This document shows positions 1 to 10,412 of a stretch of 64,000 nucleotides of DNA, in pieces. The notes under the pieces are model-generated. The model saw only the letters and a list, made by a program, of their open reading frames with translations, did not search any database and had not been told where the DNA came from. Where the stretch lies: contig JAWWNJ010000018.1 of NCBI GenBank assembly GCA_037176885.1, positions 2,046,001-2,110,000 of the forward strand. The letters run 5' to 3'. The first letter of the stretch is position 1, and every line of letters starts with the position of its first letter. The translations under genes were made by a program, and so were the position numbers. This DNA comes from Favolaschia claudopus (Eukaryota; Basidiomycota; Agaricomycetes; Agaricales; Mycenaceae).

Positions 1-3000
1 GAGATGCCACGATACTGAAATTAATATTGCAAATAGTCTGGACTTGTGAGGTAGCAGTGCACCTTTGTTTGACTTGAAACGTACGAGATTGCAGCCAAGA
101 ATAAGTCCGTAAGTTAACTTTGGCCAACTCGAGGCAGAAAATTTCATCGTCCATAGTTGGCGTGCCAGTGCCCATACCTGTGATTGTTCGGGTAGAGCAC
201 ACTCCAAGGCAATGTGCTCAAGGGACTCAGTCACTCTGCAATGATGGCAAGAACCCATCGGGTGCGCACTATTTAAATGAAACCAAAATTCTCCAACACG
301 GAAGGTATCATGAATGCATTTCCAAAAGAAATCTCGTGACAACCGGCGCAAATTGGAGGAGCGTATAGACCTCCAAATCATCTCGTCGGACGGCGTATAG
401 TCAGAAGCTTCATTCACAGAGCAGCGTATGCGATCGAGATTTATAAACGTGGATTTGCGGAGGGGCTTGGTTCTGAGTTTCTGAATTATCTTTGTAAACA
501 AGTGTTGACTACCACGTTGGAGTTCAACCCCAGGACTAGTAAACATTACGTCTGTCTGTGTCTCGAGTTCCACTGATAATATCTCGTTAACAGTAGTATA
601 CGGCATTTCACGAACTCTTTTGAATTTTATTCGGCCTGACCTTTCGTTCAGGGCAGCAAATACAGCCTTAATGAGCTTGAAATTTACGTCGAGCGGGTCA
701 TTTTCGAAACGATGTCTGTCTTTGACAAGCACCCTAGCCAGGTAATCAGACGTGGAGCAGATTAGTAGCGGCTCAGATTTCGATGTGGTTTGTAACTTGA
801 ATAAAAGTCCGCCCAGTAAACCAGTGAAGTATGAAAGAGGTATGTTGGGCGTGTCGAAAGACAACGCCAATTTCTCGTATGTTGTATCGGAGTCAGGCGA
901 AATTGTCGTGGCCTCGACTTCGATTGTAACAGTGGGTTGGTATTCTCCGGCGTGTTGGACTCGGCAATGGAGATAGATTGTGTGAGGAGTGGCGGTTAGA
1001 TCCGGAAGGGTGTTCCGTCTCGCAGGAAGCGAGGTCAAGCTTTCTTCGTCTGCAAAGATTCTGAATCCCGGGTTGATGTGGTGTAAAGAGTAATCGGGGT
1101 CATAGGTAAATGCATTTTCCACGGCCAGCGGTTCACTGTTCTCCTGCACCTCAAGTTCGGAGAGTTTGAGTTCGCTGCAAAAATCAACGGCGGGTACTCG
1201 CGGGTCCCACTTCGGGTGTACACAGTCTAGTAAAAATTTTGCTGTATCAATACAAGCTCCCGGATCAGTGCAACCCAGCTCAATCCGATCACGACGACAG
1301 GGTGGACATCCACAGTTTTTCCGTCCAAAGCCCGATGGATTAATTTGGTGTGGTTTACGAGGAATGGTCGTACCTCGCTGTGCTATTCGGCTCAAATCTT
1401 CCAGTGTTTTGATACCGTGAATCGAGCGAAGGCAATTTGCAGCGCGTCTGCGGTTCGCAGACTTGAACAATTCAACATCAACTCCTGGATGCCTCCATAT
1501 TGGCATACATAGTTGAATGTTAGACGAGATAGACAGCCCGGTGAATTGTAAATCATATTTCTGTGCGGCAGTAATCATTCCCTTGATCTGATCAGGAAGT
1601 TTGGTCTTAGAAGAGATCGGGATGTGTATATTCTGTAGAAAGATATTTATTACTTGCCCTGTATGGAAATTGAGGTAACTTTTCTCGGCATAGTTTCGAA
1701 TCAAGAAATCTACAAAGTAGCACCATCGTGCTCGATCTTGTTCAAGGTTGAGGTAGGTCTGGAGATTGAGCACGTCAATAGCATCGTTTCTTGATGGAAG
1801 ATCGAGAACTTGTTTACCGCCATCGGAAATGTCCAAAATCATGGTTTCGTGGCCGACTCTCGCACGTTTACCATCCCAAAGGAAATCATTTTCCAGTTTT
1901 ATTAGCTGCTCTTCAATCGGTTTTGGCATTCCTTGAACTCTGCTCAAGTATTGAGTCCTGCCACCAATCACCATGTTAATGATATGTCGTTTTCCCTCCA
2001 GTCCGGGCTTCAACATACCCCGTCGACGCAGATCACATGTGATCTTATCTATCACTGACGGCCAAGGGGTCAAGCAGGTTGTCTGGTTTCCTATCCATGA
2101 ACCGAGAATGCGGCACGTTCCTCCATCAGGAACAATCCGAATTTGTTCTGCAATGCTTCCAATTGGTGAATTCTTGTTTATTCTTCTATCGCGAAGCGTA
2201 TCGGCTCGATATCCGGGTTGTCCGAAAGGAAGAATAATAGTCTTGTGTTCGTTGAATTTCGCCGTTGAGGCGGCACACCACAGGTCGAGAATCTTCCAAA
2301 GTTCATCTAAGGAGTTGGAAGACGACAAGAAAATTGTTGTATCATCGGCAAAGAGAGAGATGATTAGATCTTCGTCAGTCCCAGGAATGCGGATACCCTT
2401 CAGGTTAGAGTTCCTGATTAGGCATGCCAAAGGTTCGATCGCAAGATTGAATAAGAGACACGAAAGCGGGTCGCCTTGACGGACACCGCGCACAACCAGG
2501 TAGGGATCACTAAGCATCCCGTTAACTATGACAACTGTCTCTGCGTTCGTATACAGATACTTGATCAGGTTGCAGAATCGGGGAGGGAATCGAAAATGTT
2601 GCAAAACTCGGAGTAAATAGGCGTGGTTGATCCTGTCATAGGCTTTTTCTTGATCCAAGGCAATAAGTACCCCATCTTCTTCTGCAGCCTCAGCGTAATC
2701 CAGCAGGAATTTGCAGAGTTTAACTTGATCTTCAATTTTCCTACCTTTCATAAATCCGGCTTGATCTGGATGGACCAGAGAAGGCGCTACGTTCATCAAA
2801 CGTAGCGAGTGCGCTTTCGTCATTAACTTGTAATCCGTATTAAGGAGTGTGATCGGACGGTAATTTGAAATCAGGCTCTTGTCGCCTTTCTTGAAAAACG
2901 GGCATAACCAACCGGAGTTGAATTTTGTGCCATTGACAATCCCGTGGATCTCAATGTCTTGGAATAATCTAGCAAGAAAGCCAACGATGTTGAAGAGTTT

Positions 3001-4480
3001 GTGGTCAGATCGTTTGGACTGTATATAAAGGCGGTCAAGGTGTTTGAAAAACTCATAGGGGACGCCATCAAGTCCGGGTGCCTTGCCATTATTTGAGAGT
3101 TTCAGCGCTTCCCGAATTTCGTCTTCATTAAGTGCTGTATCCAATTTCTGGTATTCGTCTCGAGAGAGATGTACCTGGCATTGTTCGAGAACCATCTCAG
3201 TACAGAGAGCTCGGCTATACTCATCTGGTAGGTCGCGCGTTTGGATATCATCGTGATATTTTCCGGCCATTTTAGCCATTTCTCGTGGTCGTGTTTCGAA
3301 TCTGGGGCGTGTATGCTCCAGTGGATCAAGGTCCACTCTGAACTCGTCTATCGAGTCTTTCAATGTGTACCCTTTCGCAGAGTTAGTCCAGAGTTTTGTT
3401 CTCAAACTTTCGCCTTCAACATCGTACCGGGCTTCCGCCATTCGTTTTTTCCTATCAGCCTCTTCTTTAACGCAGGCATCAATTTTGTCTTCGATGGCTC
3501 GGATTGCTATGAACCGGTCTTGTAGAGTCATGGCTTCATCATGTATCACCATGCGAAGCCTCGTTTCCAAAGTCCTGACCTCTTTGATATGCTCGTTCAA
3601 GAAACGGGAGCAATGCTTGCCAAAATCAGTTATATCCGTTTTATATTTGAACCATAGGGTCTGTTCGTTGAAATCGGGTTGTCGTTCAGCGTCGTTCAGG
3701 CTATCGATGTCTTCGCCAAGTTTAGTGTTCAGCTCGTGAACTCGTTTCATAAATTTGGGTGTTTTCAGAAGATAGAGTGGCATACTCCACCTTCCGGGTC
3801 CCGGTTTCTGATCCCAGCGCGAGACAATGTCGACAGAGACCAATCGATGATCGGACCTAACAACGCAGTGATTAATGGACCAGTTACGGTACTCGTTGAA
3901 ATGAGTACTTGGAATATATATCCTGTCGAGTCTAGCATGAGAAATATGAAGCTCACCGCTGGAGCTATCGGTACGAATTTGCCTGCAAGTATAGTCTCTC
4001 GCGTCTGGGAATGTTAGACGCCAACCATCTTGGAATTGAAAGAGCGACATCAGGCGAATAAAACTCGATGGTACAGGGTCTGCGACTCCTGAAGAACGAT
4101 CAAGCACATTTTCAACGAAGTTCCAATCTCCCGCACCTTCGGTAGGCAGCGGTAAGTGGCAGTCAGTCTGCCATAAATTCCACAAATAGTCCCATAGTTT
4201 ACAACGTTCGTCTGATGAATTCGGAGCATATATATTGAGGATATTTCGGGTGGTCCCGCCGTGACCTGGGACCCCCGAGTAATTCAGTGTTGGTGTTGTA
4301 AGGATTGAAAAAAGAAGCAGGGGCCGTCGAAGGACCAGCAATATTGTTCGAGCAGTTCGCGAACTTTGTGAATGAGACCCGGTGGGAGCTGCTGCATTTT
4401 TTCTCGGTCTTCCTCGTGGATCCTTTGGTTCGTTTGTTCTTTCCTTTTTCTTGTCGGAGAAATGTAGATTCACTATTAAT
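1..4480 (-). CDS. LINE-A: non-LTR retrotransposon ORF2 (endonuclease-RT), partial at window edge
   Basis: One minus-strand frame is open from an in-frame stop near 4482 down to base 1, about 1,490 codons without a stop; the end lies outside the window. Reading from the N-terminus: the C-terminal half of an exonuclease-endonuclease-phosphatase domain (YAPNSSDER, then GDWNFVENVLD, LDRIYIP and RSDHRLVSVD); the RT with NGKAPGLDGVPYEFF, YRPITLLNTDYK, DQAGFMKGR, ALDQEKAYDRINH, GVRQGDPLS and the catalytic FADDTTIF near 2340; and a zf-RVT finger CHHCRVTESLEHIALEC near 190-260. The endonuclease N-terminus is absent and the first in-frame ATG is only at 4050, so the copy is 5'-truncated or its start is in another frame or exon. 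The RT residues needed for polymerisation are present. Family: L1/Tad-like LINE by motif style. The intact frame suggests recent insertion. Confidence 0.9.
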
Positions 4481-4482
4481 TA

Positions 4483-5724
4483 TGAACTACATTACTGCAT
4501 ACTTCAGCGAATATTTTGTGTGTAATTTGAGGAAAGAAAAAACACTCAGATTTTAAATTTGGCTGGGTCACATGTTGTCACACTGTGCCGAGGATGTTAT
4601 GTCCCTCGGCCCCACCCCAAAATTTGAAACTCCGCGCTCGCCCACTTGAATATTCCGAATGTATACGTTGTACCAGGAGATCCTGGCCGCCATCACTTTA
4701 GTTCTGTTTGGCGCGAGCCTCTAGCCCTAACTTTCGAGTCCTTTGCACCGCGATACTGCAGGATGTCCGGCTTCAGGACCACCACTTAGCCATTCTCAGC
4801 GGATACAACGTCCGACCCACACCCCAACTACAAAAGGTCGGATTTCTCATATGAAGACTGGTAACGAGCCTATGGGAACTCGATAATCTCGCTTCCGTCA
4901 CACCTTGATTCAATCTTCTTTCTCAGCCCTAGGCCTGAGAAAAGGCTGCCCATGACATAGAAGGTTCATCGTATGTGTTCCGTAGCGGATCGCAAGCTGA
5001 TAATGTGAGCAGCGGTGTTTCATCCGAGTCGAGGCCCACCTGAGCTGGAACGCGGCGGCGAAAGCGAGAGATGGGGTCGACGTTGGAATGAAACGCGACC
5101 GGCGTGATTGATAATTTGCAGATCCAGCAAATATAGTTCCCCAAGTTAGAAGTCGACGGTTGACGTTTTGAAAGGTATAATTGCAAGTAAGCGCCGCATG
5201 ATCGGGAATCGCAGCAATCTCTCCGCACTCACACAAAGTTGGGTTACATCGAGAGACATCATTTCTAATCCTCTTGTAATTTTTGTCCGATGATGAACGG
5301 AAACTTTCACTGGGACTGATACTCCTATCAATGGGGAGCTTGTGCTAGCTACCCAGGTCGTTTTTTGAGGCGACGTAGAAGATTATGGTCCTGCGGCATT
5401 TCTAAGTTAGGTCGTTGGGATCTCACGCCTGTGAATGCTCGTTGTGGAGAATCCAGATCTGAGCGGTTGCATAGCGACCTGGGTCGCTCGCACAAACTCC
5501 CCATTACATACTTATATTGATTCTGGTCAAATCGCAGGCTCCGTATAGCTCCGTATTCTACAAGTCTGAAGTATTGGGTCTAGTGGGTACAAATCGATCT
5601 TCATCAGGTATTGTAGGAAACTCATAGAAGCCTGATAGCGCTTCACGTTACATCCAAAGGCATGTCGAAACTCTGAATCGAGCTCCACAACCTGGATATG
5701 CTTTGTGCGTGTTCCGATGCCATA
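4483..5724. other. No supported gene
   Basis: This lies just beyond the truncated 5' end of LINE-A. Short open frames on both strands (for example minus 4910-5236) show no family motif and no consistent splice structure. A minus frame at about 4300-4494 has coding-like composition (MQQLPPGLIHKVRELLEQY) and could be a lost part of LINE-A in another frame, but I cannot place it in any LINE domain. Confidence 0.4.
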
Positions 5725-5967
5725 TTAACTTGGATCGCCGCCAAGGAATTCGGGGGCGTCGTACGGGGATGAAGCATATCCTGAAGCTGCAATCATTCTG
5801 CACTGGAGCAAGTCAAGTGCCTCAAACAAGTCATGGCGGAATGCAGCATCCTCGTCCCTCTCAAACCCGAACCGCGAAAGGAACTGCTCAGCCATGGCAA
5901 ATGCCATTGTGGCAAAGTCGGGAACGTAATATCGGGATAGATTCCCGTGGTCCTCGATTTCGCTCAC
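5725..5967 (-). CDS. Unrecognised short coding-like fragment
   Basis: An 80-codon frame with coding-like composition: DFATMAFAMAEQFLSRFG followed by an acidic stretch and LFEALDLLQCRMIAASGYA, ending at TAA. Its first codon is GTG, inside CAACGTGAGCG, which looks more like a splice donor than a start. An upstream frame with ATG (MAVDLFRRSQ) ends exactly there, so the two might be exon and intron rather than one ORF. I recognise no domain. It may be a relic exon of a host gene or chance. Confidence 0.25.
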   Translation of the reverse strand: MSEIEDHGNLSRYYVPDFATMAFAMAEQFLSRFGFERDEDAAFRHDLFEALDLLQCRMIAASGYASSPYDAPEFLGGDPS

Positions 5968-6079
5968 GTTGGCTGCGCCTAAACAAATCTACGGCCATGT
6001 CAGCCGCTGAACAGTGAAAGTATAACAAACGCGCCATATATCGTAAAAGACGAGCTAAGCCTCTCCTAATTTGTGGTAT

Positions 6080-6650
6080 GTACATAGCAGGAGCTCGTGC
6101 TCCGCTACGAATGAATGTGACAGGATACGAAACAAATGCATCAGTACACAATAATACTGAGCTTGATCACGGAGTCCGACGACTGTTTTTTTTTTTTTTT
6201 TTTTGACGCTCGTCACCACCCTGCGGTTGGTTCCTCGCGTCCTCGTTCCCAGATCTCTGTACCACGACGAAGAAAATCTCCTCCTACCACTCCTGTTACA
6301 ACTCCCGAATCCCGAATACAGGAGCAAATGCCCTCCCTGAGCACTCTCGTAGGGTGAGCAAGAGATCTGTTACACAGCTCAAGCAGGAACTCCGAACTTG
6401 TTCTCCGCTATGAATAAGTGAATACGAAACAAATGAATCTAGTGTACTGAACCAATAACAGAGTCTGATGACCGGCGCATATTGAGTTCAGAAGACATTT
6501 TTGACGCTCGTTCCCAGATCCCAGAACCAAAATTCCAGACTCGAAGTCGAAAAAAATCACCCCTGTTACAATCCCAGATTCACAGCATACGGGAGCACAC
6601 ACCCTCAATGAGCACTCGTAGGGTGAGCAACTTGAGCAAGAGATCCATAA
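6080..6650. repeat. Diverged tandem duplication, two units of about 280 bp
   Basis: Unit 1 (about 6080-6360) and unit 2 (about 6385-6650) share, in the same order, GATACGAAACAAATG, GACGCTCGT, CGTTCCCAGATC, CCTGTTACAA, GAATACAGGAGCA or CATACGGGAGCA, and GTAGGGTGAGCAA. Unit 1 holds a run of about 17 T at 6184. There is no coding signal. Origin unknown; it could be an old transposon fragment. Confidence 0.6.
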
Positions 6651-6695
6651 CATAAATAGCTCAGCAAGGGCATGGAAATAGGCGACAGTCAGTGC

Positions 6696-7192
6696 CAGTG
6701 TTGGAATTTAAGGCCTTAATAAGGGTAAAATTTGAAGCTAAGGTCTTAACCTTAACTTGGGCCTTAATATTAAGGGCAAGTTAAGGGTGAAGTTAAGGCT
6801 ACTGAAAAAAAATTGTGGCCATGTCAGGGTCATCGTGGGGGCCGAAAAAAAGGCAATTCTGTCTCTTTCGGGCTTTCTTGCTGTTCATTAAGCATTTCAC
6901 GATTAAAACCAGGTAATTCTTCATTCGCCGACTAAAAAAAAATCTGATTCAGAAGATCGGTGTGTGGCTTTCTGTGTTTTCAACCGGTAAACCACTGCTC
7001 ACAACCTTTCCACATATACATGGCCAAGTACCACTCGGTTCGACACGCAGATTGACGGGGAATGGGGTTACATAACCCATCATTAACCCTTAATTAAGGC
7101 TTACGATCGTCCAGGACCGAAGTTAAGGCCTGAACTTAAGGGCAAATTAACCCTTAACTTAACTTAAGGGTTAAGCCTTAAGTCCAACACTG
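6696..7192. mobile_element. hAT-type MITE with CTTAA-rich subterminal arrays
   Basis: The left end starts CAGTGTTGGAATTTAAGGCC and the right end, read inward on the minus strand, starts CAGTGTTGGACTTAAGGC, giving a TIR of about 18 bp with mismatches. Both ends carry dense repeats of TTAAGGG and CTTAA in both orientations, like the subterminal binding-site arrays of hAT elements. There is no ORF inside. Flanks ACAGTCAG (6685-6692) and ACAGTCAC (7193-7200) agree at 7 of 8 positions but the left one is offset by 3 nt, so the target duplication is uncertain. Confidence 0.65.
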
Positions 7193-7200
7193 ACAGTCAC

Positions 7201-8282
7201 TAACATTCGAAGATGACAGGCAGAGTTTGGGGAGTCGGAGACTCGGATAACATGAAAATACCATGATGACGCCTAAGATCCAAATGGACGCTCGTCACCA
7301 ACTTTAAGTATCCCGAGCCAATAAATTGTGGAGGACATTCGATAAGGGCAAGGAGCAGAGTGTATTAGTTCAAGAGGTGCCGAAGCACCTCCGCACGCTG
7401 TTGATGTCGGAAAAAAGTCAATTTGCTTACAACGGATTGAATTGGCTTACGAGCTTAGCAAGACTTTAATTGAGGCGGATCATAGCCCTCTCCCCCGTAT
7501 TGAGGGACAAAAACATATGTATTTGTGCCCTGTTTTTTGTGGTCTGCATTTGGTCTGCATTCCCGCTCATGCCGAGCTTGCCGAAGGCTGTTACATTTTC
7601 CCATCGACTCGACATCTGGACTTCACGTACTCGGAGTAGGGCTGCTGCGGATGCACTCCCACGCTTCTTGCACCCAACCACCACCATCGTCGTCCCCGAT
7701 GCATGCACATAGCCTCCCGCCGCCGCCTGTCACACAGACCAACACATTCGGCGGATGTTGGGCCGATGTCAGGAGCAAGCTAACACCTGATATTGCAGCA
7801 TGCTCCCGATCCGCTACTCCACAAAACGGGCGGTCCCTTGGCAATCTCAGCAAGTCCCAGTGCTTCAAAAGTCGATACTCATCGAACGAGCCCCAGGCAC
7901 CGCAGTATGGATGGCGGGGAGATGGTGGATAAAGCGAGAATCGCAACGACAATGATGCCCGACCTCGGAGTCAGCAACCCCCCGCACGACGCACGCTTCA
8001 TCGGCGCGACCCGCAACATTCTCCACTTAAACACGACCGCGGCGGCGACTCAGATCAGGAACTTGTTCTTTTCCAGGCGCTTTCAGGCGCTTTTTCCACT
8101 TTTCACTTTTTGGCCACTTTTCAAGTGAGCTCTTTTTGTGCTTTCTCTTCTTCGAGCTCTTTCCACATGTACTGAAGTACTTTGAGTTCTTTGCGGGAGG
8201 CGGTTGTCTGAGAACACCTCAGCGCTAAAATCGGCATGGGAGTCCGGCACCGGCTGAATGACATTTAAGCAACGTTCAATTT
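7201..8282. other. No supported gene
   Basis: Overlapping open frames at 7440-8130 on both strands lack motifs and compete with each other. From about 8080 to 8200 there is a pyrimidine-rich stretch with a duplicated AGGCGCTTT. I see nothing else. Confidence 0.4.
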
Positions 8283-9516
8283 CTACGTACTGTGTGAAAA
8301 GGCAAGATGATCTGCGTATTTATTTACATAAAAGGCTCGAAAAGCGTCCAAAGAATCCGAAGAATCAAAATCAGTAAGAGGAAGAAATTCTTTTCCCGCC
8401 ATGCCGATGAGATGCGCGGATCGGAGCAGCGCATCAACGTGCACAATGGCCATGGAGCGTTCTCCTGGCCGTCCGCGAACGAAGTCGGGAGTGACTATCC
8501 ACATACCAGTGTCCGGACATGGTTCTTCGCCGTGTGCCGAGCACCAATGAATTAAGGCGCACGGGTAGTCGACGCCTTGGAACTTGAAACGAAAAAGGAG
8601 ATGTACACGCGCAGCGTGCAGCCCACGGAAGCCGGGGGCGTAGGGGTCGTGCTCCAGGAAAACACAGTCATATCTTGGGGGGCCGCGGTACCAAGAAGTT
8701 GTTGCTCGGATACGCTCGTGGTGCATGCCACCAACGCCACAGACATCGCTTGGAGCGTAGAAGACTGCCCGAGCGGAGCTGTACATGAATACCCGCTCAG
8801 CAAACTCGGGGCAGTCAGCGATCGGGGCTTGCGCACCCGAAACAGCGGCGTTGGGGTGGAGTTGGTCGTAGAGGAAACGCCGAATGAGTTCATGGAGACG
8901 AGGGTGGCCAATGTATGCACCGAGTTGGTGGACGTCGCGTGGGACTCTGCGAACTGAAGCGACAGTCAGAGACACTACGGAGAAACAGGAATGGGAACGC
9001 ACCATAGGTCTTCGCCAATTTGGCCTCCCCCAAGCAAGTAGGTCCGTCAACGTCGCCTTGATCAACACGTTCATCGTCTACGTCACCAGGAGTTTTGGGC
9101 TCCACAGATTGCGGAAGTGGAAGCGGAAGGAGGGCACCGCTCAGCATTCCGCGCGCTGTGAAGTCGACCCGAGCTGCCCCCAATTTGTCGAGCCGTTGAT
9201 TTGTGAGGAGGATTTGCCCGAGCGGTTTGTTGCGACTTGAGCGGCGATAAGGCTTTTGGACGGCCTTGATATGTTTTGATTCGGTGATAGATGAACAAAG
9301 ACCGTTCGGAGCGGCGAAGGCCTCGATGAGAGGCCGATAGTGGACCATGGAGTGTTGGCGGGGAAGGGAGAATCCGTCTGGACGGATAAGACGAAAGATT
9401 TCACGGGTTTGATGGAACTTAGCGACGGTGTCATCGATAGCGAGCAAGGTATCTTCGTCAATCACCGAACGCCGCACGAGATGGCAGAACTCGGTGATGT
9501 GTGCCACGGTCTGCAC
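8283..9516 (-). pseudogene. Plavaka-type transposase, C-terminal fragment, frameshifted
   Basis: Two minus-strand frames together encode the C-terminal part of a Plavaka transposase, an Agaricomycete DNA transposon of the CACTA-related group. Frame 1 (9516 to about 8990) has FCHLVRRSVIDEDTL, RPDGFSLPRQHSMVHYR, LCSSITESKHIKAV, NQRLDKLGAARVDFTARGML and GEAKLAKT. Frame 2 (about 9000 to 8283) continues with YIGHPRLHELIRRFLYDQL, RYDCVFLE, GLHAARVHLLFRF, YPCALIHW, PDTGMWIV and the ending FRAFYVNKYADHLAFSHS. A frameshift falls around 8960-9010. The catalytic N-terminal two thirds are missing: homology stops near 9530, just before the repeat at 9601. The family call rests on recognised motifs. The copy cannot make active transposase. 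Confidence 0.8.
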
Positions 9517-9600
9517 TACCTATCATACGGTGCTGCATTGTAACGAATCGGCACGTTACAGCGGTCACGTGGCCGAACTGGGGTAACTTGGACCCAGAAA

Positions 9601-9735
9601 GGGAACTTCTCCATTCCGAGGGTGATGGGAAATCGGTCGAATTCCCACGCCAACAATCCATCTTGACGGGGAAAACCCTCGGCCGGGAAAACGCGTTTTC
9701 GGCATCTAAAAAGCCCTCGGAATGACCGATTTTTC
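9601..9735 (+). repeat. CATTCCGAGGG short repeat, copy 1
   Basis: A 135-bp unit starting GGGAACTTCTCCATTCCG and ending CGGAATGACCGATTTTTC. Both ends contain CATTCCGAGGG in inverted orientation, with AAAACGCGTTTTC (itself palindromic) inside. It is preceded by CAGAAA, the reverse complement of the TTTCTG linker between copies 2 and 3, which suggests it was once part of a similar array. Confidence 0.7.
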
Positions 9736-9856
9736 AGTCATCGGGGATGAGCAGGTCATGTGCACGGACACTTGACATCCGTGAGAGGTCTGTACAGCAG
9801 CGTGAGAACCAGTAGATGCTGTAGAGATAAGAGTGTCGAGGCTGCAGTGTAAGGGA

Positions 9857-10132
9857 GAAAAATCGGTCATTCCGAGGGCTTTTTAGATGCCGAAAACGCG
9901 TTTTCCCGGCCGAGGGTTTTCCCCGTCAAGATGGATTGTTGGCGTGGGAATTCGACCGATTTCCCATCACCCTCGGAATGGAGAAGTTCCCTTTCTGGAA
10001 AAATCGGTCATTCCGAGGGCTTTTTAGATGCCGAAAACGCGTTTTCCCGGCCGAGGGTTTTCCCCGTCAAGATGGATTGTTGGCGTGGGAATTCGACCGA
10101 TTTCCCATCACCCTCGGAATGGAGAAGTTCCC
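9857..10132 (-). repeat. CATTCCGAGGG short repeat, copies 2 and 3 in tandem, with target duplication
   Basis: Two near-identical units (9857-9991 and 9998-10132) lie head to tail, joined by TTTCTG, in reverse orientation relative to copy 1. The pair is bracketed by TGTAAGGGA at 9848-9856 and 10133-10141, a perfect 9-bp direct duplication, so the pair looks to have been inserted as one unit. Non-coding; non-autonomous (MITE-like). The mobilising enzyme is unknown. Confidence 0.7.
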
Positions 10133-10412
10133 TGTAAGGGAGGCTCGAGAGGAAGACCTAGGAAGAACAGCAAGGAGTCGAGGTGGATGCGAGGATGGTG
10201 TAGATCAGGATGAGCAGTGGAAGTAACGAGTGGATGGTAAGATTCCGGAGGCACGCTGGAGCAAGCCGCTCTCGCATCAAGCTCAGGCGCTAGGGCGCGG
10301 GGCCCATGACCTATCAGAATATAGACCGAGGTGGCTGGAAGCCGGTAGAGCTCGATCGGAACAAGAGCTGCTGGAGTGCAGGTGCAGGAGCACACGGAGG
10401 GGCACAAGAGTC

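Noticed and set aside
9931..10137. Frame with an internally repeated protein (MDCWRGNSTDF twice)
   Set aside because: It is simply the translation of the tandem CATTCCGAGGG repeat copies.
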